Shown here one piece after another: positions 24,275 through 32,883 of a stretch of 64,000 nt of DNA. Position numbers and translations under genes: made by a program. The notes beneath the pieces are model-generated. The model was not told where the DNA came from and ran no database searches. It saw nothing but the letters and a program-made list of their open reading frames with translations. Numbering within the stretch: the stretch's first letter is position 1; every line of letters begins with the position of its first letter. The DNA comes from Fibrobacter sp. (GTDB taxonomy: Bacteria; Fibrobacterota; Fibrobacteria; Fibrobacterales; Fibrobacteraceae): NCBI GenBank assembly GCA_017412605.1, contig JAFPWY010000007.1, forward strand, positions 116,239-180,238, in the 5' to 3' direction.

Positions 24275-27184
24275 ATGAAGAATTTAAAAATCCTAATTGC
24301 ATTGATGGTCTTGACGGCAACATCTGTCGTATTTGCTGGTCAGGAAACAAGTGGAAAACAGCTAATGCTCAAAGACCCTACCGTAGGAGTCTCTGGCCTA
24401 TGGAATTGGATTGCTGCCAATGATAACTTGGATATCGGAACGGAGATGGTCCCGGATTCAGGCACTTCACCGTTGTTTGCCAAGGAAGATGGCTCCATTT
24501 TTGCCGAAGCCACTATGAAGATTGGTCCAGAACCGGTATGGACGCCGGAAGCCGCTGACACGCTCAAGTATCCGTCTGCTTCTATCGAAGTGAGATTCAA
24601 GAAGGAGGGATGCGTTCAAGGCAACAGCTGCGGCGTGAACTTCAAAGAACTTGGTATCAAGTATGTTCGCATTAAGTCAAAAGTTTCTGGCCGGATCCGC
24701 ATGTCGGTCCTTAACGAAAAGACCGCTGAACCGGGTGCAGAACCGGGTGTGTATCTTCCGAATAGCTCTGGATACCAGACTACTACCTATGATCTGACTC
24801 CGTTTGAATTTGGATTCAAGGGCTTCGATGACCGTAACTACGGAGGTGTCTTTGACTGGGTAAACCTCGATAAAGCTCCGGAAGGATCTGAAATTATTCA
24901 ACACGTCACGGGGCTCAGGTGGGAAATCAGAGCTAAAGAAGGTGCTACTGGAAAAATCTCGATTGAGTCCATTGAGTTCCTTGATGCCTTCAATAATACC
25001 ATCGAGACAAGTTTACTTACTGGTGTTACAGGGGTTCGTACAAACATCAATGATCCATTAGATAATGAAATAGCTAATGGCAAACAACAAGCTATAAAAG
25101 ACTCTACCGTAGGAGTCTCTGGCCTATGGAATTGGATAGCTGCCAACGATAAATTGGATATCGGAACGGAGATGGCTCCGGATTCCGGTACTTCCCCATT
25201 GTTTGTCAAGGAAGATGGCTCCATTTTTGCCGAAGCCGCTATGAAAATTGGTCCTGAACCGGAATGGACGCAGGAAGCCGCTGACGCTGGCACGCTCAAG
25301 TATCCGTTTGCTTATATCGAAATGAGATTCAAGAAGGATGAATGCGTTCAAGACAACAGTTGTGGCGTGGACCTTTCTGCACTCGGCATCAGATATATTC
25401 GCATCAGGGCAAAAGTTTCCGGTCCAATCCGTATGTATGTCCTTAACGAAAAGACCACTGAATCGGGTGCAGAACCGAGTGTGCTTATTCCGAATAGCGC
25501 TGAATACATGTCTACTCAATATGACCTGGACCCGTTTGAATTTGGATTCAAGGGATTCGACGACCATAACAACGGAGGCGTCCCTAGCTGGATTGACGGC
25601 AGAAATGCTCCGGAAGGATCTGAAATTATTCAACACGTCACGGGGCTCAGGTGGGAAATCAAACAAACTGAAGGCGCTACTGGAAAAATCTCGATTAAAT
25701 CCATTGAGTTCCTTGACGCCAACAAAAAGACAATCAAGACAAGTTTACTTACTGGTGTTACAACGGTTCGTACCAACATCAATGACCCATTAAATAATGA
25801 AGTAGCTAACGGCAAACAACAAGCCTTAAATGACTCTACCGTAGGAATCTCTGGCCTATGGAATTGGATAGCCGTCAATGACAACTTGAATATCGGAACG
25901 GAGATGGTTCCGGATTTCGGCACTTCACCGTTGTTTGTCAAGGAAGATGGTTCCATTTTTGCCGAAGCCGCTATGAAGATTGGTCCTGAGCCGGAATGGA
26001 CGCCGGAAGCCGCTGACACGCTCAAGTATCCGTTTGCTGCTATCGAAATGAGATTCAAGAAGGATGAATGCGTTCAAGACAGCAGCTGCGGTGTGGACCT
26101 TTCTGCACTCGGCATCAAATATATTCACATCAGGTCAAAAACTTCTGGTCCAATCCGTATGTCCGTCCTTAACGAAAAGACCCCTGAATCGGGTGCAGAA
26201 CCGGGGGTGCTTATTCCGAACAGCTCTGAATACATGTCTATTCTATATGACCTGACACCGTTTGAATTTGGATTCAAGGGATTCGACGACAATAACTTCG
26301 GAGGCATCCCTGTCTGGATTAACTACGATAAGGCTCCGTTAGGATCTGAAATTATTAAACACGTCACGGGGCTCAAGTGGGAAATCAGTGACAGTCACGG
26401 TGCTTCTGGCGAAATTTCGATTAAGTCCATTGAATTCCTCGATGAATTGGGGAATGTTATTGATGCGTTTAATCTTACCGGTGTGGAAGGAGTTCGTTCC
26501 GTAATCGAATCCTCTTCCTCCGTGATGCCCGAGTCCTCGTCTTCCTCCGTGATGCCCGAGTCCTCGTCTTCCTCCGTGATACCCGAGTCCTCTTCTTCCT
26601 CCGTGAAGCCTGAGTCCTCTTCTTCCTCCGTGAAGCCTGAGTCCTCTTCTTCCTCCGTGAAGGCAAAATCCTCCTCTTCCTCCGTGAAGGCAAAATCCTC
26701 CTCTTCCTCCGTGAAGGCAAAGTCCTCCTCTTCCTCCGTGAAGGCAAAGTCCTCTTCTTCCGCCGTGAAGGCAAAGTCCTCCTCTTCCGCCGTGAAGCCC
26801 AAGTCCTCTTCTTCCGCCGTGAAGCCCAAGTCCTCTTCTTCCGCCGTGAAGCCCAAGTCTTCTTCTTCCGCCGTGAAGCCTAAGTCCTCTTCTTCGAGAA
26901 AGTCGAAGTCTTCTTCATCGGCAGCTCCTAAATCGTCGAGCAGCTCTAGCAAAAAGAAGAACGCGTTGCCGCAGAAACACTTCACATCAATGGCCCATAT
27001 TACTGTATCTGGAAAGCAAATCCTAATCAGCAATGCAACTCCGGGTTCTGATTATGCCGTATTCACTATGCAAGGTAAGGTGATTAAGGCAGGCAAGATT
27101 CAGAATAGAGTTGAAAACATAACGCTGGAAAATCAGGGTGCGTTCCTGGTCCGCGTGGGGCATGAAATTTTTAAAGTGAAGTAA
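24275..27184 (+). CDS. Secreted triple-repeat protein with Ser-rich linker and sorting-like C-terminus
   Basis: A 969-residue exported protein with a signal peptide (ILIALMVLTATSVVFAG). Three about 243-residue repeats follow, each opening with TVG(V/I)SGLWNWIA and containing FEFGFKGFDD and HVTGL(R/K)WEI; they look like all-beta, carbohydrate-binding-like modules. Residues about 745-890 are a low-complexity linker of SSSS(S)VKAK/VKPK units. The last about 65 residues (ITVSGKQILISNATPGSDYA to VRVGHEIFKVK) resemble the C-terminal sorting domains of type IX-secreted proteins. I infer a cell-surface binding role. No catalytic motif was seen. Confidence 0.8.
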   Translation: MKNLKILIALMVLTATSVVFAGQETSGKQLMLKDPTVGVSGLWNWIAANDNLDIGTEMVPDSGTSPLFAKEDGSIFAEATMKIGPEPVWTPEAADTLKYPSASIEVRFKKEGCVQGNSCGVNFKELGIKYVRIKSKVSGRIRMSVLNEKTAEPGAEPGVYLPNSSGYQTTTYDLTPFEFGFKGFDDRNYGGVFDWVNLDKAPEGSEIIQHVTGLRWEIRAKEGATGKISIESIEFLDAFNNTIETSLLTGVTGVRTNINDPLDNEIANGKQQAIKDSTVGVSGLWNWIAANDKLDIGTEMAPDSGTSPLFVKEDGSIFAEAAMKIGPEPEWTQEAADAGTLKYPFAYIEMRFKKDECVQDNSCGVDLSALGIRYIRIRAKVSGPIRMYVLNEKTTESGAEPSVLIPNSAEYMSTQYDLDPFEFGFKGFDDHNNGGVPSWIDGRNAPEGSEIIQHVTGLRWEIKQTEGATGKISIKSIEFLDANKKTIKTSLLTGVTTVRTNINDPLNNEVANGKQQALNDSTVGISGLWNWIAVNDNLNIGTEMVPDFGTSPLFVKEDGSIFAEAAMKIGPEPEWTPEAADTLKYPFAAIEMRFKKDECVQDSSCGVDLSALGIKYIHIRSKTSGPIRMSVLNEKTPESGAEPGVLIPNSSEYMSILYDLTPFEFGFKGFDDNNFGGIPVWINYDKAPLGSEIIKHVTGLKWEISDSHGASGEISIKSIEFLDELGNVIDAFNLTGVEGVRSVIESSSSVMPESSSSSVMPESSSSSVIPESSSSSVKPESSSSSVKPESSSSSVKAKSSSSSVKAKSSSSSVKAKSSSSSVKAKSSSSAVKAKSSSSAVKPKSSSSAVKPKSSSSAVKPKSSSSAVKPKSSSSRKSKSSSSAAPKSSSSSSKKKNALPQKHFTSMAHITVSGKQILISNATPGSDYAVFTMQGKVIKAGKIQNRVENITLENQGAFLVRVGHEIFKVK
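24378..26540 (+). repeat. Three tandem intragenic repeats of about 730 bases
   Basis: The sequence CTACCGTAGGA(G/A)TCTCTGG recurs at 24378, 25104 and 25836, giving periods of 726 and 732 bases. Long stretches are near identical, pointing to recent duplication or gene conversion. Confidence 0.9.
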
Positions 27185-27237
27185 TCGTCGCTCTAGCATC
27201 CATTTCATCAGGACCAAAGGACCTGAATTGCAAAGTC

Positions 27238-27271
27238 ACCCCCGCCACCGTGCGGGGGTCTTTTACTTTTT
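27238..27271 (+). terminator. Rho-independent terminator after the triple-repeat gene
   Basis: ACCCCCGC (27238-27245) pairs with GCGGGGGT (27252-27259) around CACCGT, followed by T-rich sequence. Confidence 0.88.
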
Positions 27272-27326
27272 TTGTGGAAGTTTCTAAATTAATTTACTAG
27301 CGTTCGTTTTGATAGGAGCCTCGCCA

Positions 27327-28772
27327 ATGGTCGATTTTTTAAATGCAGTTGACAGCGTCCTCTACTACCCCATCCTGATTATCGTTCTCGCAGCAGCGGG
27401 AATTTACTTCAGCATTCGCACACGATTCGTGCAAATTAGGCTATTCGTGGAGGCAATCCGTTCGCTTATCGAACGTCCGCACGAGGCGGGTGGGGTTTCT
27501 TCGTTGCAGGCGCTGCTCGTGTCCACCGCATCGCGAGTGGGCACCGGGAACATCATTGGCGTCTCGACGGCAATTTGCCTGGGCGGCGCAGGAGCTGCAT
27601 TCTGGATGTGGGTCCTCGCAATTATCGGCGCATCGTCGGCATTTGTCGAAAGTACGCTGGCGCAGGTGTACAAGCATCGCGACCACCGTACGAACGCCTG
27701 TTACGGCGGCCCGGCGTATTACATCGAGAGCGCTCTGCATAGCCGCTGGCTCGGCGTTGTCTTTGCGGTATTCCTGATTTCCACATACGCCTTCGGATTC
27801 AATTTACTTTGTTCCTACAACCTGCAGTCGACCTTCGAAACGTACAACTTCTACAACCCGTCGGTGACGCCGTGGATTATCGGCATTATCCTTGCGGTAC
27901 TGGTCGGTTTCTGCTTGTTCGGCGGCGGCAAGCGCATCGTCAAAACAACCGGCGTGCTTGTCCCGGTCATGGGCCTTTTCTACGTGATACTCGCCGCCAT
28001 CATGCTGGTGGCGCATTTCGACCTGATTCCGTCGGTGATTGTTGCGATTATGCAAGATGCGTTCGACTTCCAGGCGATTGGCGGTGGCATTGCGGGTTCC
28101 TGCCTGATGTATGGAATCAAGCGCGGGCTCTATTCCAACGAGGCCGGCGTGGGTTCCGCTCCGAACGCAGCAGCTGCGGCCCATGTTTCGCACCCGGTGA
28201 AGCAGGGGCTTGCACAGATGCTTTCCGTGTACATCGACACGCTTTTCCTCTGCACGGCGACAGCACTGATGTGCCTTGTTTCGGGTGTGCCCGGAACCGC
28301 CGAAAATGCGGGGGCCATGTATGTGCAACAGGCGGTGTCGACGACATTTGGAGTTGCAGGCCCCGTATTCATCACAATCGCGATGACGCTGTTTGCATTC
28401 ACGACACTGCTCGGCAACCTCTACTACGTACATAACGCGATAGCCTATATCAACAAGAAGAAGATGCCCGGCAAGAAGACGATGACGGTGATTCATATTT
28501 TGTGCAGCCTGGTGGTGCTCTTTGGTGCGGTAACCCCGATGGATGCCTGCTGGGCACTCGCCGACATCACGATGGGCGGCATGGCGCTGATCAACCTGCC
28601 CGCGTGCGTCATTCTGGGCGGAGTCGCATTCAAGGCTCTACGCGATTACGAATTCCAGCGCAAGCAAGGACGCAACCCCGCCTTTATCGCAAGGCATATC
28701 GGCATGGATCCTGACAAACTCGACTACTGGAAGCACAAAGAGCGCGACGAGAAAGATTCGCCAAACATCTAG
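27327..28772 (+). CDS. Alanine/glycine:cation symporter (AGCS family)
   Basis: A 481-residue integral membrane protein with about ten hydrophobic helices. It carries AGCS-family landmarks: SSLQALLVSTASRVGTGNIIGV near residue 60 and YSNEAGVGSAPNAAAAAHVSHP in the middle. The family imports alanine or glycine with sodium or protons. I chose ATG at 27327 because TAGGAG lies eight bases upstream; an upstream in-frame TTG at 27309 would place the ribosome site inside the gene. Confidence 0.9.
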   Translation: MVDFLNAVDSVLYYPILIIVLAAAGIYFSIRTRFVQIRLFVEAIRSLIERPHEAGGVSSLQALLVSTASRVGTGNIIGVSTAICLGGAGAAFWMWVLAIIGASSAFVESTLAQVYKHRDHRTNACYGGPAYYIESALHSRWLGVVFAVFLISTYAFGFNLLCSYNLQSTFETYNFYNPSVTPWIIGIILAVLVGFCLFGGGKRIVKTTGVLVPVMGLFYVILAAIMLVAHFDLIPSVIVAIMQDAFDFQAIGGGIAGSCLMYGIKRGLYSNEAGVGSAPNAAAAAHVSHPVKQGLAQMLSVYIDTLFLCTATALMCLVSGVPGTAENAGAMYVQQAVSTTFGVAGPVFITIAMTLFAFTTLLGNLYYVHNAIAYINKKKMPGKKTMTVIHILCSLVVLFGAVTPMDACWALADITMGGMALINLPACVILGGVAFKALRDYEFQRKQGRNPAFIARHIGMDPDKLDYWKHKERDEKDSPNI

Positions 28773-28787
28773 ACCAGACAATACAGA

Positions 28788-28819
28788 CCGCGAGGCCAAA
28801 GGCCCGCGGCCACATTTTT
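28788..28819 (+). terminator. Rho-independent terminator after the symporter gene
   Basis: CCGCG-A-GGCC pairs with GGCC-CGCGG (28788-28809; one bulged A, AAA loop), followed by CCACATTTTT. Confidence 0.65.
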
Positions 28820-28913
28820 AAAGAAAATCATATTGTGAAAATTATAATTTTTTATATTTTTGCCATTTTTAGCTAATTTTAGCATAAAAACTAAAATTTC
28901 ATATTGTAGACTA

Positions 28914-28941
28914 TTGACTTTTTGAAACATAGTGGTATATT
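28914..28941 (+). promoter_or_regulatory. Cassette 1 promoter
   Basis: TTGACT (28914-28919), 16-base spacer, TATATT (28936-28941). It is the first of four near-identical promoters, each within a CTATTGACTTTTT-like context. Confidence 0.75.
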
Positions 28942-28948
28942 GGTTTAT

Positions 28949-28983
28949 GAGGACGGGCGGAGGGCCAACCCCGAACCCGCCTC
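28949..28983 (+). promoter_or_regulatory. Cassette 1 leader hairpin
   Basis: GAGG-A-CGGG (28949-28957) pairs with CCCG-CCTC (28976-28983), with an inner GGG/CCC stem. It starts about at the predicted first transcribed base and ends directly before TAGGAGG, the ribosome site. Confidence 0.6.
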
Positions 28984-28994
28984 TAGGAGGAACA

Positions 28995-29828
28995 ATGAAA
29001 CCACTGCTTGAATACAAGAGCTACCGCCAGTACATCGCGGACTACTACGCCGACAGGAAGGCCAGATCCTCGTTCTCCTGGCAACAGTTTGCAAAAATGG
29101 CAGGATTCTCGTCGCCGGTCTATCTCAAGTACGTAAGCGAGGGGCGCTTCAACTTGAGCGAGGCCGCCGCGGAACGCGTGGCGCAGGCCATGCACCTTGC
29201 CGAATACGAACGCGAATTCTTTGTCGAGATGGTCAAGCTCGACCATGCAAAAAGTGACGGCGAAAAAAGGGCGGCAGTCAGCAGAATGCTGTCCATCGCG
29301 GAAGCCCACAAGGCAAAAATCGTGGACGCGGAATCGTTCCGCTTTTTCGAAAGCTGGAGGAACCCGGTGCTCCGCGAACTGGCTCCCGCGATGCCGGGGG
29401 CGAAGCCGCTCGCGCTCGCCCACGCCTGCCGCCCGGAAATCAGCGCGGCCGAAGTCAGCGAGTCGCTGAGCTTTCTGGTCAAGGCGAACCTGCTCCAGAA
29501 AGACAAGGTCGGGAACTACAAACAGACCGACAAGACGGTGACGACCGGCCCGATGGATCTCACCCCGCTGGCCGTGCGCGGGCTGCACCGCCAGATGGGC
29601 GAAATCGCCCTCAACGCCATCGAGGGCGTGCCACAGGACGAGCGACACTTCTCAGGCCTCACCCTCGGCATCACGCGGGAGGCCTACGAAAAAATCGTGC
29701 AGAAGATTGCCGCATTCCGCAAGGAAATCATCGCGATTGCGACAAGCGAAACTGCGACAGACGAAGTCTACCGCCTGAACGTGCAGTTCTTCCCGATGAC
29801 AAACATGAGTATCAACAAAAAAGGCTAG
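28995..29828 (+). CDS. TIGR02147 family putative regulator, cassette 1
   Basis: A 277-residue soluble protein of the TIGR02147 (DUF4423) family. Residues about 24-66 (FSWQQFAKMAGFSSPVYLKY to AAERVAQAMHL) look like an XRE-type helix-turn-helix, and the conserved C-terminal half (ACRPEISAAEVSESLSFLVK, HRQMGEIALNAIEG, RHFSGLTLGI) is the family domain. I infer a DNA- or RNA-binding regulator of its own cassette. The ATG at 28995 follows TAGGAGG by five bases. Its stop TAG is embedded in the TAGGAGG ribosome site of the next gene, so the pair is coupled. Confidence 0.83.
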   Translation: MKPLLEYKSYRQYIADYYADRKARSSFSWQQFAKMAGFSSPVYLKYVSEGRFNLSEAAAERVAQAMHLAEYEREFFVEMVKLDHAKSDGEKRAAVSRMLSIAEAHKAKIVDAESFRFFESWRNPVLRELAPAMPGAKPLALAHACRPEISAAEVSESLSFLVKANLLQKDKVGNYKQTDKTVTTGPMDLTPLAVRGLHRQMGEIALNAIEGVPQDERHFSGLTLGITREAYEKIVQKIAAFRKEIIAIATSETATDEVYRLNVQFFPMTNMSINKKG

Positions 29829-29837
29829 GAGGACATC

Positions 29838-31739
29838 ATGAAAAAGGAAATTAAAAACACGATTGTGTACGACTTTATCGGGACGGCCTTCTGCCTGGTC
29901 ATGGCGTTTGCGCTCATCCTGATGTTTTCTGGCTGCTCCAGCGACGAAAGCAAGCAGCCAGTAGGCTCCCTGGGCGGCGCCGAAGAAGAGACCGGCATCT
30001 ACGCACTGTCGGGCCGAGCCGGTGCCATCATGCCGAAATTGATGAAAATTGCGGACACCACAGGGGAAATCATTGATTCCACGGGATATGAGGGATCTCT
30101 ATTTGCACCTAGAGGGGCCGTAGTAAGCGTCTATGAACTTGATTCATTGACGCTTGACACGACTGGTCGCTTTTTTGTCGATACTATAGACAACGACAGT
30201 GGCCGCTTTGTCTTTGAAGAAATGGAATTGAGTAGTCCGTATATATTGATTGTCGAGGAAGATCCTCCTGTTAGAGTTAAAGAGCGCGGTATAATGAAAG
30301 ACAAGTATAATACATACAGCGCCATAGTCAACATGCAAAACATTACAAATGTAAGTGTCAATGCATTGACATCTGCAAAAGTTCCGTTATTGCGTGAATA
30401 TGTGACCCAAGGGAAGTCGTTTGCGGAGGCGAACACAATGGCCGAACGCGATGTCCTGAAACAGCTCGGGATATATGAGGACCTGGGCTCGTTTGAAGAA
30501 TTGTTCGATGAAAAATCGGAACTAGCGTATGCAGAAGCACTAATCCGACAAACGAGTGTTACCGAGCGCCATCTTATAGATTTCGATATTAGCATGTATG
30601 TGGAAGACATGCTATATATCCCATCAGTGGTTATTGCGGATTCTGGAACTGAAGCCGAGGAGTACTACCAGAATAAGAAGAAGATGACAGATTATCAAGT
30701 AGGCCTCCTTGCAGAAGAGAATGGTATTGGGCAATGCACGGAGGCTCGTGAAAACGAGATGGCGATTGTTCTTGTAGGAAGAAAGTTAGGTGATTCCGTC
30801 GCGATAGTTTGCCATTCCGAAAAATGGGCTATAGGATTGAAAAGCATTGAATATACAATGGGCACAATGACAGACAACCGTGATGGGCAGACCTATAAGA
30901 CGGTTACATACAATATCGGCGGCATTTCGCAGACCTGGATGGCCCAGAATCTGAATTTTGCGGATACGGTATCGGCAGGCACCGATAGCGTCCTGAAGGC
31001 AAATTCGAAGTGGAACGCTTTTACACAGAACTACGACCGCAGCGGAAAAACCTATGGCCGTTTCTATACATGGCTTAGTGCAATGAATATTGGCGAAGAT
31101 GACATCAAGGTGTATTCTATAGACTCGGTCGGCGATACGGTTTTCCTGGAACAGCAAGACAGTCCTTGCGTCCCTAAGGATATCGAGGGTAAAGAATTCT
31201 GCGTTTACATGAGAATAGGAACGTGCGACTCCGATAGTGCGTGCGTAGCCGAGGTAAAGAAGGAATGCGATTCTCTGTATGGAGGTTGGTGCAACGAAGG
31301 CGTGGAAGACTGGTCGCTTGGTGTCACCGAATACATGTCGAACAAGAATGAAGACGCTTATCAGGGGATTTGCCCCGAAGGATGGAGGCTCCCGACGGTG
31401 AATGATTGGAATTCCCTATTGCAGATGATGGGCGAACACTATGGCGTAAATTCCAAGGAGGCTGCATTGGCTTTGTTTGGTGAAGATGCGACTGGATTCG
31501 GAATTAAGAGACTTGTCGATAATTTCGAGGTAGACTTGGAAAACCAATGGATTTGGGTGTCGTCTGACAATTTGATGCAATTTGTTGTTGCGGACGCCCT
31601 GGTTCGTTGGGTTACACTCCATAGTTGGCAGAGTGGACTTACTCCGGACAAGGTCTGGTTCGATTATGACGAGGACCTTGGATACGGCTCGATCGGCGAC
31701 ACCTTAAAGGCGGCAGCAGTCCGCTGCATCAAGAACTAG
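29838..31739 (+). CDS. FISUMP lipoprotein, cassette 1
   Basis: A 633-residue lipoprotein. A long hydrophobic signal (DFIGTAFCLVMAFALILMFSGCSS) ends in the lipobox FSGC. Then come a conserved YALSGRAGAIMPKL motif, a small beta-sandwich-like segment (GAVVSVYELDSLTLDTTGRF to ILIVE) resembling carboxypeptidase-regulatory-like domains, a helical middle (VNALTSAKVPLLREYVTQGK), and a FISUMP domain from about residue 343 to the terminal VRCIKN. Probably displayed on the outer membrane. The partner regulator gene is nine bases upstream. Surface function unknown. Confidence 0.85.
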   Translation: MKKEIKNTIVYDFIGTAFCLVMAFALILMFSGCSSDESKQPVGSLGGAEEETGIYALSGRAGAIMPKLMKIADTTGEIIDSTGYEGSLFAPRGAVVSVYELDSLTLDTTGRFFVDTIDNDSGRFVFEEMELSSPYILIVEEDPPVRVKERGIMKDKYNTYSAIVNMQNITNVSVNALTSAKVPLLREYVTQGKSFAEANTMAERDVLKQLGIYEDLGSFEELFDEKSELAYAEALIRQTSVTERHLIDFDISMYVEDMLYIPSVVIADSGTEAEEYYQNKKKMTDYQVGLLAEENGIGQCTEARENEMAIVLVGRKLGDSVAIVCHSEKWAIGLKSIEYTMGTMTDNRDGQTYKTVTYNIGGISQTWMAQNLNFADTVSAGTDSVLKANSKWNAFTQNYDRSGKTYGRFYTWLSAMNIGEDDIKVYSIDSVGDTVFLEQQDSPCVPKDIEGKEFCVYMRIGTCDSDSACVAEVKKECDSLYGGWCNEGVEDWSLGVTEYMSNKNEDAYQGICPEGWRLPTVNDWNSLLQMMGEHYGVNSKEAALALFGEDATGFGIKRLVDNFEVDLENQWIWVSSDNLMQFVVADALVRWVTLHSWQSGLTPDKVWFDYDEDLGYGSIGDTLKAAAVRCIKN

Positions 31740-31786
31740 AATCTTTCTCATACCCCCCCCCTTGTTGTGGCTAGGAGGAAAAGGAA

Positions 31787-31812
31787 GACGGGCTTCGGCC
31801 CGCCTTTCTTTT
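31787..31812 (+). terminator. Cassette 1 terminator with UUCG loop
   Basis: GACGGGC-TTCG-GCCCGCC (31787-31804; one A-C mismatch) precedes a T-run. An orphan CTAGGAGGAAAAGG lies directly upstream. Confidence 0.85.
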
Positions 31813-31953
31813 TTTTGCATTTTCCCGACCAACCTGGCATAGCATTTTTCGGCACACAATGTTATATGTATTATCAAAAATCACTATTTTTTGCAAAATA
31901 CGTAAAAATTGGCTAAATTTCATTAAATTCCAAACATTTTTATGACAGAACTA

Positions 31954-31982
31954 TTGACTTTTTTAAAAATAGGTCTTATATT
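31954..31982 (+). promoter_or_regulatory. Cassette 2 promoter
   Basis: TTGACT (31954-31959), 17-base spacer, TATATT (31977-31982). The 301-base gap 31740-32040 holds only the cassette 1 terminator, AT-rich sequence, this promoter and the leader hairpin. Confidence 0.78.
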
Positions 31983-31991
31983 TGGAATTAC

Positions 31992-32026
31992 GAGCGACGC
32001 GGACCATAAAAGTCAAGACGCCGTTC
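31992..32026 (+). promoter_or_regulatory. Cassette 2 leader hairpin
   Basis: GAGCGACG (31992-31999) pairs with CGCCGTTC (32019-32026) with one A-C mismatch and one G-U pair; an inner GAC/GTC stem may form. It ends two bases before TAGGAGG. Confidence 0.55.
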
Positions 32027-32040
32027 ACTAGGAGGAAACA

Positions 32041-32874
32041 ATGAAAGATGTACTTGAATACACGAACTACCGCCAGTACATCGCGGACTATTACGCCGAG
32101 AAAAAGGCCAAGTCCGCGTTCACATGGCAAGAGTTCACGCGAGCCGCAGGCTTTTCTTCGCCAGTTCACCTTAAATACGCAAGCGAAGGCCGGCTCAACT
32201 TGAGCGATACCGCCGCAAAGCGCGTGGCCCAGGCAATGCACCTTGTCGATTTCGAGCAGGATTACTTTTGCGAAATGGTCAAACTCGACAACGCAAAGAC
32301 CGATGCCGAGAAAAAGGCCGCCTTTGACAAGATGATCGCGATTGCAGACGCGCACAAGGCGAAAATCATCGAGGGGGATTCGTTCCGCTACTTCGAGAGC
32401 TGGAAAAACCCGGTCCTCCGCGAACTCGCCCCTTCGATGCCCGGGGCAAAGCCACTCGCGCTCGCCCGCGCCTGCCGCCCGGAAATTACCGCCGCCGAGG
32501 TGACCGAATCGCTGAACTTCCTTATTAAGGCAGACCTGCTCAAAAAAGACAAGGACGGGAATTACGCACGAACCGAAACGGGCATAACGACGGGCCCGAT
32601 GGACGTGACCCCCGTGGCCGTCCGCAGCATGCACCGCCAGATGGGGCAGTTCGCGCTGGAGGCCATCGAAGGCGTTCCGCAAAACGAACGGCACTTCTCG
32701 GGCCTCACGCTCGGCATCACGCAGGAGGCCTACACAGAAATCGTGCAGAAAATTGCCGAATTCCGCAAGGAAATTATCGCCATCGCAACGAGAAGCACCG
32801 AAACGGAGGAGGTCTACCGCCTGAACGTGCAGTTCTTCCCGATGACAAACAAGAATATCAATAAAAAAGGTTAG
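32041..32874 (+). CDS. TIGR02147 family putative regulator, cassette 2
   Basis: A 277-residue paralogue of the cassette 1 regulator. The helix-turn-helix-like region is FTWQEFTRAAGFSSPVHLKY to AAKRVAQAMHL. The first about 60 bases (YTNYRQYIADYYAEKKAKSAF) are almost identical in DNA to cassette 3, consistent with recent duplication or conversion. It shares the segment EGVPQ(N/D)ERHFSG with cassette 1, whereas cassettes 3 and 4 have EGVEQDKRHFSG. Stop TAG lies inside the next ribosome site. Confidence 0.83.
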   Translation: MKDVLEYTNYRQYIADYYAEKKAKSAFTWQEFTRAAGFSSPVHLKYASEGRLNLSDTAAKRVAQAMHLVDFEQDYFCEMVKLDNAKTDAEKKAAFDKMIAIADAHKAKIIEGDSFRYFESWKNPVLRELAPSMPGAKPLALARACRPEITAAEVTESLNFLIKADLLKKDKDGNYARTETGITTGPMDVTPVAVRSMHRQMGQFALEAIEGVPQNERHFSGLTLGITQEAYTEIVQKIAEFRKEIIAIATRSTETEEVYRLNVQFFPMTNKNINKKG

Positions 32875-32883
32875 GAGGAAACC

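Noticed and set aside
26395..27033. Glu/Asp-rich minus-strand frame
   Set aside because: It is the complement of the serine-rich linker repeats and has no independent support.
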